25,204 bases of DNA from Roseilinea sp034431495. Lineage in GTDB: Bacteria; Chloroflexota; Anaerolineae; J036; Brachytrichaceae. A program made the position numbers and the translations under genes. The stretch spans positions 1 to 25,204 of the forward strand of contig DAOUDB010000003.1 of NCBI GenBank assembly GCA_034431495.1. The letters are read 5' to 3'. Within the stretch, counting starts at the first letter, position 1. Every line of letters begins with the position of its first letter. Positions 8,123-16,033 of the stretch are shown here, piece after piece. Under the pieces are notes generated by a model. It saw only the letters and a list, made by a program, of their open reading frames with translations. It was not told where the DNA came from and did not search any database.

Positions 8123-8256
8123 CCGAGGATGGCCAACGAGGGGGATGGGCGCAATCAAGAAAGGCCGGCGCTGCGACGTGCTGGACAGCGGGCGGCCCAA
8201 CTGCGGGACGCGGGCTTTGAGTGCAGGGTCGGAGATAGTTCCAAAGCGGGGTAAAG

Positions 8257-9348
8257 ATGAACGAAGAGACAATCCAAAAGCTGCGCGAGGTCATGCTCAA
8301 TGAGCTTGGCGAGGCCGACCTGCGAGCGCTGTGCGCAGACCTGGGGCTGAACTTCGACGAACTCGGTGGCCTGGGCGTGTTCGGCAAGACCCGCTCGATA
8401 CTCGAAGCGGCGCGCGAGCGCAACTTGCTGCCCAGTCTGTCCGCGCGAGTGCGCGAGTTGCGCCCCGAAGCATTCAAGGTCGAGGATTTCCGGCCGGCAA
8501 TGCCTCACGGCCAGACCACAGTCGCGCCCCCAGCCTCTTCAGTCGAGCCATCCTCAGCACCACAGCACCGGCCAACAGAAATCGGGCCGGTCGCGGACAC
8601 AAGGACTGAAGGCGAGACGGGTGGCGTGCTGGCGAGTATTCCCTCGCGCGTCAGAACGATTGGTGTCATTGTGGCGGCACTGGTTGTGCTTGTAGCTGTG
8701 CTGACGATCGCCCAACCCCGGCCAGCCAGCCCTGACGCCGAGACAAATGCCGCCCCACCCGCCAACCTGCCCACGGAAGCCAGCCCAGGAATTGCGGCAG
8801 CAGAGACGATCACTGCTTCAGAACAAACAGAGATCGCGGCATCCGGCGCTCTCACCGAGCCGGAATCCATCGAAGCCGGCGCGCCCCCGCCGGCCCCGGA
8901 ACAGCCGGCGGTCTCCATCGAGCCAACGCCTACCCTCAGCGAATCTCATCCAGCAGCACAGACAGTCATCACCATGAATCGTCAGTTGCTGGACTTCTAC
9001 CACGGCAAAGTCACATCGAATGACCTGCGGCAATACTGGCGCCCACCGGCCTATCAGATTGTGGTCAACTTTGCCAACCGCACGCTGCTGCAACGGCTGG
9101 GCATCAACCTGGCCACAGGCGACCCGATCGAGGTTGACCTGCAGTACGTGCGCGCGCCGGCAGTGGTCGCTCTGGGCAACCAGACGGCAACGGCGCTATC
9201 CCGCGAGTATTGGCGCTACACCAATCCACGCACCAATCGCTCGCTGTGTGAAACGCGCGATTACTCGTACATCATGGTCGAGGAAGATGGGCGGTATTAC
9301 GTGCGCGAATTCAGCGGCGAGCTGATCTCCAGCGCCTGCCGACAATGA
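8257..9348 (+). CDS. Membrane-anchored protein with N-terminal effector-associated (death-like) domain and extracytoplasmic C-terminal domain
   Basis: This is a 363-residue protein. Residues 1-75 look like an all-helical effector-associated domain (EAD). The pattern LGEADLRALCADLGLNFDEL, then a Gly loop, then helices ending VRELRPEAF follows these bacterial adaptor domains, which bind each other to bring sensors and effectors together in immune-like and signalling proteins. A polar linker follows, then one membrane helix (about 133-153). Residues 154-238 are a long Ala/Pro/Glu-rich disordered spacer. The last 125 residues (about 239-363) form a compact alpha+beta domain with REYWRYTNP and VEEDGRYYVREF, possibly NTF2-like. 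Its two cysteines (331 and 361) could form a disulfide outside the cell. The predicted topology is therefore EAD inside and sensor-like domain outside. ATG 8257 is preceded by GGGGTAAAG. No EAD partner gene is visible in the window. Confidence 0.7.
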   Translation: MNEETIQKLREVMLNELGEADLRALCADLGLNFDELGGLGVFGKTRSILEAARERNLLPSLSARVRELRPEAFKVEDFRPAMPHGQTTVAPPASSVEPSSAPQHRPTEIGPVADTRTEGETGGVLASIPSRVRTIGVIVAALVVLVAVLTIAQPRPASPDAETNAAPPANLPTEASPGIAAAETITASEQTEIAASGALTEPESIEAGAPPPAPEQPAVSIEPTPTLSESHPAAQTVITMNRQLLDFYHGKVTSNDLRQYWRPPAYQIVVNFANRTLLQRLGINLATGDPIEVDLQYVRAPAVVALGNQTATALSREYWRYTNPRTNRSLCETRDYSYIMVEEDGRYYVREFSGELISSACRQ

Positions 9349-9368
9349 GATATGCGCTGAACGTGGAG

Positions 9369-9425
9369 CGCCGGGCGACATCGTCCGCCGGCTACAACCC
9401 GCGATTTGTGACCTGTCGTCCGGCG
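9369..9425. terminator. Inverted repeat between convergent genes, possible bidirectional terminator
   Basis: Arms 9369-9380 and 9414-9425 pair over 12 bp with one G-T wobble, enclosing a 33-nt loop. It lies in the 90-nt space between the 3' ends of the EAD-like gene (+) and the aldolase gene (-). No T-tract follows on either strand, so termination is a guess from position and pairing. Confidence 0.35.
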
Positions 9426-9438
9426 ATCTGCTAGCGAC

Positions 9439-10098
9439 TCACTTGCGCGCTTCGGCCACCCAGGCCAGGCATTGTTTCACACAGTCGCGGATCGCGTCGT
9501 AGTTTTTGGCGGCCAGCCAGTCTTTGCGAATCAGGCCGCTTCCCAGGCCCACCGCCACGGCGCCAGCCTTGATCCATGCCCCAATGCTTTCGGCTGTGGC
9601 CTCGACGCCACCGGTGGGCATCAGGCGCGACCAGGGCATGGGGCCAAGCACAGCCTTGATGAAGCCCGGCCCGCCGATGGATTCACCGGGGAAGACTTTG
9701 ACGATCTCAGCTCCCATCTCTTCGGCCGCCGAGATTTCGCTGACCGTGCCGCAGCCGGGCAGGTAAGCGATCTTGCGCCGATTGCACAGCCGGGCCACTT
9801 CGGGGTTGAACACCGGCCCGACCACAAAGTTCGCGCCGTGGGCGATGAACAACGCCGCCGTCGGCGCGTCCATCACCGAGCCTACCCCAAGAATGAGTTT
9901 CGGATTGGCGCTAACCAGTTCGCCAAACACGCTGAGCGCCTTCTCACCCCGATTGGTGAACTCGAGCACCGGCGCGCCACCCTCGACACAGGCCGCCGCC
10001 ACCGCTTTAGCCTCGACGATGTCGCCACTGTAAAACAACGGCACCAGGCCGGCGCCAATCATCGTGTTGAAAACCGTGAGACGATCGAACTTTGCCAT
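9439..10098 (-). CDS. eda: KDPG aldolase (2-dehydro-3-deoxyphosphogluconate / 4-hydroxy-2-oxoglutarate aldolase)
   Basis: This is a 219-residue class I aldolase, a cytoplasmic TIM barrel that splits 2-keto-3-deoxy-6-phosphogluconate into pyruvate and glyceraldehyde-3-phosphate. Catalytic residues line up with the E. coli enzyme: Glu46 and Arg50 in VLEFTNRGE, and the Schiff-base Lys134 in EIVKVFPGES. The phosphate-binding segment LMPTGGVEA and the late GLGSGLI loop are also present. ATG 10098 has an AGAGGAG ribosome-binding site about 5 nt ahead. It lies 103 nt downstream of the KDG kinase gene in the same direction. Together they form the lower half of hexuronate or aldonate breakdown: kinase first, then aldolase. 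Confidence 0.95.
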   Translation of the reverse strand: MAKFDRLTVFNTMIGAGLVPLFYSGDIVEAKAVAAACVEGGAPVLEFTNRGEKALSVFGELVSANPKLILGVGSVMDAPTAALFIAHGANFVVGPVFNPEVARLCNRRKIAYLPGCGTVSEISAAEEMGAEIVKVFPGESIGGPGFIKAVLGPMPWSRLMPTGGVEATAESIGAWIKAGAVAVGLGSGLIRKDWLAAKNYDAIRDCVKQCLAWVAEARK

Positions 10099-10131
10099 TG
10101 CACTCCTCTCTGACGCAACCGCGAAGACGCG

Positions 10132-10147
10132 GACCTGAGCACAGGTC
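10132..10147. repeat. Small hairpin in the kdgK-eda spacer, flanked by repeated words
   Basis: GACCTG (10132-10137) and CAGGTC (10142-10147) form a perfect 6-bp stem with a 4-nt loop, 34 nt upstream of the eda start. The rest of the 103-nt spacer carries repeated low-complexity words: CTTTGTG at 10167-10173 and again at 10184-10190, and CGCGAAGACGCGG at about 10120-10132. No protein is encoded. It may be an untranslated leader of eda or a decayed repeat. Confidence 0.4.
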
Positions 10148-10201
10148 TGATGACTTCTTCAGATTCCTTTGTGCTCTTTTAATCTTTGTGGTTCACATTC
10201 C

Positions 10202-11233
10202 CTATCGGCTGACGCGCCCGGAGGCGTCGCCTTTCATCAGCTTCTCGACTTCGGCCACCGTCACCACATTGAAGTCGCCCATGATGCTGTGCTTCAGGCA
10301 CGAGGCGGCTACAGCGAAGTTGAGCGCCTGTTGCTTGTCAGGATAGGTGTGCAAGCCGTACAGCAGGCCGCCCATGAAGCTGTCACCGCCGCCCACGCGA
10401 TCGACGATGTGCTCAATGTCGTAGGTCGGCGCGGTGTAGACCGTGCCGTTGTCCCAAAACATGCCGCTCCAGGTGTTGTGGCTGGCCGAGATCGAGCCAC
10501 GCAGGGTCACTGCAATCTGCTTGAGGCCGGGGAAGCGTTTGTTGAGTTGCTCGCACACATAGATGTAGGAATCGGCGCTGACTTTGCCGGCCTTCACGTC
10601 CGTATCCGGCGCTTTGATGCCGAAGACCATCTCGGCGTCTTCCTCGTTGCCAATCGCCAGATCGCACAAGGCCACCATCTCCGGCATGACCTCGCCGGCC
10701 TTTTTGCCCCACTTCCACAGGTTCGCGCGGTAGTTCAGGTCGGCCGAGACAGTGACACCCATCTCTTTGGCGACTTTGATTGCTTCCAGACAGCACTGCG
10801 CGGCGCTCTCGGAGATGGCCGGTGTGATGCCCGTCCAGTGGAACCAGCCGGCGTCGGCAAAGACAGCCTTCCAGTCGATCGTGCCCGGCTTCAGAGTGGC
10901 GATAGCCGAGTTGGCGCGGTCGTAGATGACCTTGCTGCCGCGCTGCGCCGCGCCGAACTCCAGATAGTAGATGCCGAGTCGGTCGCCGCCGCGCACGATG
11001 TGTTGTGTGCCGACGCCCAGTGCGCGCAACGAATTTACGCACAGATCGGCCACATCGTTCTTCGGCAGGCGCGTCACAAACTGCACCGGCAATCCGAACT
11101 GCGCCAGCGAGACGGCCACATTCGCTTCGGCGCCGCCAAAGGTTACGTCGAAGCTGCGCGTATGCACGATGCGATAAAAGGGAGGAGGCGAGAGCCGCAG
11201 CATGATCTCGCCGAAGGTCACAAAGGTTTTCAT
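10202..11233 (-). CDS. kdgK: PfkB-family sugar kinase, probably 2-keto-3-deoxygluconate kinase
   Basis: This is a 343-residue ribokinase/PfkB-fold kinase. The N-terminal signature FGGAEANVAVSLAQFG (about 32-47) binds the sugar. The C-terminal PfkB signature DRVGGGDSFMGGLLYG (about 278-293) holds the anion hole and the catalytic base Asp284. SADLNYRANLWKW (about 163-175) resembles the substrate-contact region of KDG kinases. The enzyme phosphorylates 2-keto-3-deoxygluconate to KDPG, which the adjacent aldolase cleaves. This gene pair is the main reason for choosing KDG kinase over fructokinase. ATG 11233 has AGGAGC 6-7 nt ahead. Upstream lies a heptameric repeat array. Confidence 0.9.
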   Translation of the reverse strand: MKTFVTFGEIMLRLSPPPFYRIVHTRSFDVTFGGAEANVAVSLAQFGLPVQFVTRLPKNDVADLCVNSLRALGVGTQHIVRGGDRLGIYYLEFGAAQRGSKVIYDRANSAIATLKPGTIDWKAVFADAGWFHWTGITPAISESAAQCCLEAIKVAKEMGVTVSADLNYRANLWKWGKKAGEVMPEMVALCDLAIGNEEDAEMVFGIKAPDTDVKAGKVSADSYIYVCEQLNKRFPGLKQIAVTLRGSISASHNTWSGMFWDNGTVYTAPTYDIEHIVDRVGGGDSFMGGLLYGLHTYPDKQQALNFAVAASCLKHSIMGDFNVVTVAEVEKLMKGDASGRVSR

Positions 11234-11250
11234 GAGTTGCTCCTGTTGAG

Positions 11251-11355
11251 AGTAGTCAGTAGTCAGTAGTCAGTAGTCAGTAGCCAGTAGCCAGAGGGCA
11301 GTGCGTGATACGCAATACGGAACACGCCATACGGAATACGCGACACGCAACACGG
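11251..11355. repeat. Tandem heptanucleotide repeat array upstream of kdgK
   Basis: Fifteen consecutive 7-nt units in unbroken register. Reading the + strand: four AGTAGTC, two AGTAGCC, AGAGGGC, AGTGCGT, then GATACGC, AATACGG, AACACGC, CATACGG, AATACGC, GACACGC and AACACGG. The array fills most of the 137-nt space between the stop of guaB and the start of kdgK. It resembles the short tandemly repeated repetitive (STRR) sequences of cyanobacteria in unit length and position. Confidence 0.85.
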
Positions 11356-11370
11356 CGCGCCCCGCTCCGG

Positions 11371-12828
11371 CTAACTGCCCTGCAAATAATAGTTCGGCGC
11401 TTCCTTGGTGATGATGATATCGTGCGGGTGGCTCTCGATCAAGCCGGCGTGCGAGACACGCACGAAGCTGGCCTTCTCGCGCAGTTCGTCGAGGCTGCGC
11501 GCGCCGACGTAGCCCATGCCGCTGCGCAATCCTCCCACCATTTGATACACGTAATCGTGCAGATTGCCCTTGTAGGGCACGCGGCCTTCGATACCCTCGG
11601 GCACCGTTTTCCCGCCGGCCTGTCCCGATCCATAGCGATCGCGCCCGGCGCCCTGCATCGCGCCCAGCGACCCCATCCCGCGATAGTCCTTGAAGCGGCG
11701 GCCTTCATAGAGCACTACCTCGCCGGGTGACTCCTCCAGTCCGGCGAACAAACTGCCCAACATGACGGTAGACGCGCCGGCAGCCAGGGCTTTGACGATG
11801 TCACCGCTATAGCGCATGCCCCCATCGGCGATGAGCGGGATGTCGTATTTCGCGGCCGCCTCAACGCAATTGAAGATGGCGGTGATCTGCGGCATGCCGG
11901 CTCCGGCCACCACGCGGGTTGTGCAGATGCTGCCCGCGCCCACGCCCACCTTCACCGCATCCGCGCCGGCGCGGGCCAGGTCTGCCACCCCTTCGCCCGT
12001 CACCACATTGCCGGCCGCCACACACACATCACCCAGGCGCTTGACGCGCGGGACGGTTTCCAGCACGCCTTTGGAGTGGCCGTGCGCCGTGTCGATGACA
12101 ATCACATCCACGCCGGCGTCGATTAGCGCGCGGGCGCGATCTACAGCGGCGTCACCCACCCCGATCGCCGCCGCGCACAACAGCCGGCCTCGCGCATCCA
12201 GGGCAGCGTTGGGGTACTCGCGTTTCTTCTGAATGTCTTTGACTGTGATGAGGCCCTTGAGATGCCCCTCACTGTCCACCAACGGCAACTTCTCGATGCG
12301 GTGGCGGGCCAGAATGGCCTTGGCTTCGGCCAGCGTGGTGCCAACCGGCGCCGTGATCAGATCACCGCTGGTCATGTACTCGCTAATAGGGCGATTGAAA
12401 TCCTCTGCCTCCAAAAAGCGTATGTCGCGGTTGGTGAGGATGCCCACCAGCACCTGATCGCGGGTGATCGGCACGCCGCTGATGCGGTAGCGCTGCATCA
12501 TGGCTTCCGCCTCGGCGATGGTTGCTTCGGGCGACAGCGTAATCGGATCGACGATCATGCCGCTCTCGCTGCGCTTGACTTTGTCTACCTCCTCGGCCTG
12601 CTGGTCGATGGGCATGTTGCGATGAATGACGCCGAGTCCGCCCTCACGGGCCAGAGCGATAGCCATGCGCGCCTCGGTCACGGTGTCCATGGCCGCGCTG
12701 AGCAGCGGGATGCTAAGGGTGATGTCTTTGGTGAGGCGAGCGCACACGCTCACCTCGTTCGGCAACACCTCGGTGTAGCCGGGGGTGAGCAGCACGTCGT
12801 CAAAAGTCAGGGCTTCCGGGATGTGCAT
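11371..12828 (-). CDS. guaB: Inosine-5'-monophosphate dehydrogenase
   Basis: This is a 485-residue cytoplasmic enzyme that oxidises IMP to XMP with NAD+, the first committed step to GMP. The N-terminal LTFDDVLLTPGYTEVLP is the family hallmark. Two CBS domains are inserted at about 90-205 (MIVDPITLSPEATI and YMTSGDLITAPVGTTL). The catalytic loop is GVGAGSICTTRVVAG with nucleophile Cys302. A mobile-flap region follows, with YRGMGSLGAMQGAGRDRYG. The C-terminus GYVGARSLDELRE is also typical. The frame is open further upstream to 12876, but ATG 12828 starts at the conserved N-terminus and has AGGAG about 6 nt ahead. purH lies upstream in the same direction with a gap of about 120 nt, so the two may be co-transcribed as purine genes. 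A TACAAT at 12895-12900 (- strand) could be a separate -10 element. Confidence 0.96.
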   Translation of the reverse strand: MHIPEALTFDDVLLTPGYTEVLPNEVSVCARLTKDITLSIPLLSAAMDTVTEARMAIALAREGGLGVIHRNMPIDQQAEEVDKVKRSESGMIVDPITLSPEATIAEAEAMMQRYRISGVPITRDQVLVGILTNRDIRFLEAEDFNRPISEYMTSGDLITAPVGTTLAEAKAILARHRIEKLPLVDSEGHLKGLITVKDIQKKREYPNAALDARGRLLCAAAIGVGDAAVDRARALIDAGVDVIVIDTAHGHSKGVLETVPRVKRLGDVCVAAGNVVTGEGVADLARAGADAVKVGVGAGSICTTRVVAGAGMPQITAIFNCVEAAAKYDIPLIADGGMRYSGDIVKALAAGASTVMLGSLFAGLEESPGEVVLYEGRRFKDYRGMGSLGAMQGAGRDRYGSGQAGGKTVPEGIEGRVPYKGNLHDYVYQMVGGLRSGMGYVGARSLDELREKASFVRVSHAGLIESHPHDIIITKEAPNYYLQGS

Positions 12829-12948
12829 GTGTCTCCTGCTGATTGTGAAACACGCGGCGATGAGAGCCGGTGCCACACGCTTGCGGCTGCGCTGATTGTA
12901 GCCGCCATCATAGATTCAGCTATACAGCGAGAGGGTCAACACATCGCG

Positions 12949-14481
12949 TCAATGCCTGAAGTGACGCACACCGGTGAAGAGCATGGCCATGCCGGCCTCG
13001 TCCGCGGCGGCGATCACTTCCTGGTCGCGCACCGAGCCGCCCGGCTGAACGACGGCCACGATGCCGGCGGCGGCAGCTTCTCTCACGCTGTCAGCAAACG
13101 GGAAGAACGCGTCGCTGGCCATCACCGCGCCTTTGGCCTGTTTGCCGGCGCGTGCCGCCGCCATGCGCACGCAATCCACGCGATTGGGTTGCCCGCCGCC
13201 TATGCCGACCGTAGTCAGCGCGCCATCGGACTCTTTGGCGAATACGATAGCGTTGCTCTTCACATGCTGCGCGGCCGCCCAGGCAAATTTCAGGACGCGC
13301 ATCTGGTTATCAGTCGGCGCGGCTTTGGTCACAGTTCGCCACTCAGTGTGGATGGGATCACCCTTGTCCACCTGCTGGCGCAACACGCCGCGTAAAACGC
13401 TGCGCAGTTCGTACTCCGGCTCGATATCCAGATTGGGCATTTCGAGCAGCCGGCAGTTCTTGCGGCGGGCCAGCCTGGCCAGGGCCTCGTCGGTGAAGCC
13501 GGGCGCAGCGATGCACTCGATGAACAGGTCGCCCATTGCTTCGACGGTGGCCAGATCGACCGTGGCATTCGCGGCAATGACACCGCCAAACGCAGAGGTG
13601 GGATCGCAGGCATATGCGGCGCGGAACGCCGCCGGCAGTTCCGACGCAGACGCGATGCCGGACGGGCTGAGATGCTTGACAATGACCACGCTGGGCTGCT
13701 CTTTGAACTGTGCGACAGCCCGCCAGGCCGCGTCGAGGTCAAGCAGATTGTTGTAAGACAGCTCCTTGCCCTGCAGGACTTTGCCGCCCAGCGGCCCTTC
13801 ACAAGCGTTGTTGTAGCTGTAGAGCGCAGCCTGTTGGTGAGGGTTCTCCCCATACCGCAGTTCCTGAACCTGATGCAGGGTCAGGGCGATTAACGGCGAG
13901 CCGGGAGACTGGATGCCGAGCAGGTAATCGCGGATGGCAGCATCATATGAAGCTGTATGCGAGAACGCCTTGAGTGCCAGCACCTCGCGCGTCTGGAGCG
14001 AGACAAAACCGTGCTGAGCGATGTCGCGCAGCACCAGGTCGTAGTCGCACGGATCGCACACTACGGCCACGCGTTGGTAGTTCTTGGCGGCAGCTCGAAT
14101 CAGCGCCACGCCGCCGATGTCGATGTTCTCAATGGCGTCAGCCAGCGTCACATACTTCTGAGCCACTGTTTTCTGAAAAGGGTACAGGTTGACGACAACC
14201 AGGTCGATCATGCCGGCGCCGATCTTGTCCAGATCGGATCGGTCGTTATCAGAGTCTCGCGCCAGTATGCCGGCGTGAATCACGGGGTGCAGCGTCTTCA
14301 CCCGCCCGTCCAACACTTCGGGGGATTGCGTCAGCTCTTCGACCGTCTTCACCGGCAGGCCGGCGGCTTTCAGGGCGCGGGCCGTACCGCCGCTGGCCAC
14401 CAGCTCGACATTGTGAGCCATCAAGCCGGCGGCGAATTCCGTGAGATTGGTCTTGTCGGACACCGAGAGAAGCGCTTTCAT
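12949..14481 (-). CDS. purH: Bifunctional AICAR formyltransferase / IMP cyclohydrolase
   Basis: This is a 510-residue protein catalysing the last two steps of de novo IMP synthesis, using 10-formyltetrahydrofolate. The N-terminal cyclohydrolase domain (about 1-195) begins MKALLSVSDKTNLTEFA and includes SGGTARALKAAGLPVKTVEE and DGRVKTLHPVIHAGIL. The C-terminal formyltransferase domain includes LRYGENPHQQAALYS, VIVKHLSPSGIASA carrying the catalytic Lys-His, and DAFFPFADSVREAAAAG, and ends in VRHFRH, the usual PurH terminus. In the KHxNPCG-type motif this protein has KHLSPSG, with Ser in place of Asn and Cys; the Lys-His pair is intact. ATG 14481 is chosen because it opens the conserved N-terminus. 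The gene is divergent from folC and upstream of guaB. Confidence 0.96.
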   Translation of the reverse strand: MKALLSVSDKTNLTEFAAGLMAHNVELVASGGTARALKAAGLPVKTVEELTQSPEVLDGRVKTLHPVIHAGILARDSDNDRSDLDKIGAGMIDLVVVNLYPFQKTVAQKYVTLADAIENIDIGGVALIRAAAKNYQRVAVVCDPCDYDLVLRDIAQHGFVSLQTREVLALKAFSHTASYDAAIRDYLLGIQSPGSPLIALTLHQVQELRYGENPHQQAALYSYNNACEGPLGGKVLQGKELSYNNLLDLDAAWRAVAQFKEQPSVVIVKHLSPSGIASASELPAAFRAAYACDPTSAFGGVIAANATVDLATVEAMGDLFIECIAAPGFTDEALARLARRKNCRLLEMPNLDIEPEYELRSVLRGVLRQQVDKGDPIHTEWRTVTKAAPTDNQMRVLKFAWAAAQHVKSNAIVFAKESDGALTTVGIGGGQPNRVDCVRMAAARAGKQAKGAVMASDAFFPFADSVREAAAAGIVAVVQPGGSVRDQEVIAAADEAGMAMLFTGVRHFRH

Positions 14482-14521
14482 AGTGGCACCGATTATAAGG
14501 GGACAGGATGAGGGGGTGACA

Positions 14522-14575
14522 AGGTGTCAGGGTGTCAAGGCGCCCCGCATCTCGGCGCTCGGCACTCGGCACTCC
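14522..14575. repeat. Degenerate heptamer repeats between divergent purH and folC
   Basis: The 133-nt divergent spacer contains AGGTGTC and GGGTGTC (14522-14528, 14530-14536), then CGGCGCT, CGGCACT, CGGCACT (14553-14573). These unit families also occur in the array at 20484-20621. A TATACT (14589-14594) ahead of folC could be a -10 element, but no -35 is convincing. Confidence 0.6.
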
Positions 14576-14614
14576 GCGAGACGTTCGCTATACTTGAGTT
14601 CTCAAAATCGAAAA

Positions 14615-16006
14615 ATGGCTGCAATGACCTATCCGGAAGCCCTCGCCTATCTGTACGCACTGCCCAACTACGAACGCGTCGATCCGGCCGGCGATACTGC
14701 GCGCGATGTCGCGCGCGCGCTTGACCTGGAGCGGATGCGCTCGCTGCTTGCTGCGCTCGGCAACCCGCACGAGCGATACAAGACCATCCATGTAGCCGGC
14801 ACCAAAGGCAAAGGCTCCACGGCGGCCATGATCGACTCATGCCTGCGCCAGTTGGACCTGCGCGTCGGCCTGTTCACATCGCCTCACCTGACCACCTTCC
14901 GCGAGCGCGTGCGCGCCAACGGCGAGCTGATCAGCCGTGAAGACGTGGCGGACCTGGCGCAGCGCGTAAAGCTGGCCGCCGAACACATCCCCGGCGTCAC
15001 GACATTCGAAGCTATAACAGCTATCGGCTTTCTGCACTTCGCCCGGCAGGATGTGGACTGGGCTGTGATCGAGGTCGGGCTGGGCGGCCGTCTCGATGCC
15101 ACCAACGTCATCACGCCCCAGGCCAGCGTCATCACCTCGTTGAGCCTGGATCACACCCGCTGGCTGGGCAACACGCTGGCCGAGATTGCGGCGGAGAAAG
15201 CCGGCATCGTCAAGCCTGGTGTGCCGGTCATCAGCCAGCAACAAACCCTGGAGGCGGCAGCCGTGATCGAGCGGATTGCCCATGAGCGCAACGCGCCGCT
15301 GGTCATGCTGGGCCGGCACTGGCGCTGGACACCCGGCCTGACCACGATGGAAAAACAGACGTTCGAAGTCAAGCAAGTGGCGCGGGTGCGCAGCAACGAG
15401 CGCCCGTTCGTCAATGACCTGGAGGGCTGGTACGAAACGACCCTGCTCGGCAAGCACCAGTGCGAGAATGCCACGACCGCCATAGCGGTGTTAGATGTTT
15501 TGCGCAATGCCGGCAGTATCGACATCTCGGCGCGCGCCATCCGCGACGGCTTGAGAGTGACCTTCTGGCCGGGTCGCTTCGAGATTCTGCGCGCCGATCC
15601 GCCCCTGATCCTGGACGGCGCGCACAACGTGGACAGCGTGAACAAGCTGGCCATGACGCTGGCAGAGGTTTTTCCCGGCCGGCGGTGGACATTCGTATTC
15701 GGATGCTACAAAGACAAAGACGCCGAAGGGATGCTCAAGGCGCTGGCCGGCCGCGCTACGCGCTGGATCATGACCCAGCCCGGCAACTCGCGGGCGATGG
15801 CTGTCGAGAAACTGCTGGACACCGCGAAGGCGCGCAATCTCAGGGCAGTGGCCTTTCCGAATGTGAAAGATGCCATCGACTCGGTAGTCAAAGCAACTGA
15901 AGCCGTGTGTGTCACTGGCAGCGTCGCTCTGGTCGGCGAGGCGCGCGCTGCCTGGGGCATCGGCGGCACCGGCGTCGGCGTCGACGTCGACCCATTGATC
16001 GCTTGA
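14615..16006 (+). CDS. folC: Folylpolyglutamate synthase / dihydrofolate synthase
   Basis: This is a 463-residue Mur-ligase-superfamily enzyme that adds glutamate to folates, and in many bacteria also makes dihydrofolate from dihydropteroate. The ATP-binding P-loop is HVAGTKGKGSTAAMI (GTKGKGS at 62-68). LFTSPHLTTFRERVRANGE is the folate/ATP region, VEVGLGGRLDATN (reading IEVGLGGRLDATN here) and SLDHTRWLGNTLAEIAAEKA are diagnostic, and LILDGAHNVDSV marks the C-terminal ligase domain. ATG 14615 is used; ATG 14624 is an alternative, and the open frame continues upstream to 14441. No Shine-Dalgarno is visible at either. lon follows after 27 nt in the same direction, so co-transcription is likely. 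The divergent purH consumes a folate cofactor, which gives a functional link. Confidence 0.94.
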   Translation: MAAMTYPEALAYLYALPNYERVDPAGDTARDVARALDLERMRSLLAALGNPHERYKTIHVAGTKGKGSTAAMIDSCLRQLDLRVGLFTSPHLTTFRERVRANGELISREDVADLAQRVKLAAEHIPGVTTFEAITAIGFLHFARQDVDWAVIEVGLGGRLDATNVITPQASVITSLSLDHTRWLGNTLAEIAAEKAGIVKPGVPVISQQQTLEAAAVIERIAHERNAPLVMLGRHWRWTPGLTTMEKQTFEVKQVARVRSNERPFVNDLEGWYETTLLGKHQCENATTAIAVLDVLRNAGSIDISARAIRDGLRVTFWPGRFEILRADPPLILDGAHNVDSVNKLAMTLAEVFPGRRWTFVFGCYKDKDAEGMLKALAGRATRWIMTQPGNSRAMAVEKLLDTAKARNLRAVAFPNVKDAIDSVVKATEAVCVTGSVALVGEARAAWGIGGTGVGVDVDPLIA

Positions 16007-16033
16007 TCGTTGACCGCGGACTGCACACAAACT

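Noticed and set aside
6716..8272. 518-residue open frame on the - strand across the carboxyltransferase gene
   Set aside because: It is antisense to a fully conserved gene and has composition typical of GC-rich shadow frames, with His/Arg/Val-rich text and no domain.
9472..10113. 213-residue + strand frame over eda
   Set aside because: It is antisense to an aldolase whose catalytic residues are all in place.
10169..11269. 366-residue open frame on the + strand across kdgK
   Set aside because: It is a shadow of the conserved kinase, starts in the spacer and shows no motif.
11251..11355. Possible CRISPR array
   Set aside because: Units are only 7 nt and directly adjacent, with no spacers and no cas genes.
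12895..12939. Promoter for guaB using TTGACC and TACAAT on the - strand
   Set aside because: The two elements are spaced far too widely to act together, so only a weak -10-like match remains.
12262..13395. 377-residue + strand frame spanning guaB and purH
   Set aside because: It crosses two conserved genes and their spacer in antisense; no recognisable domain.
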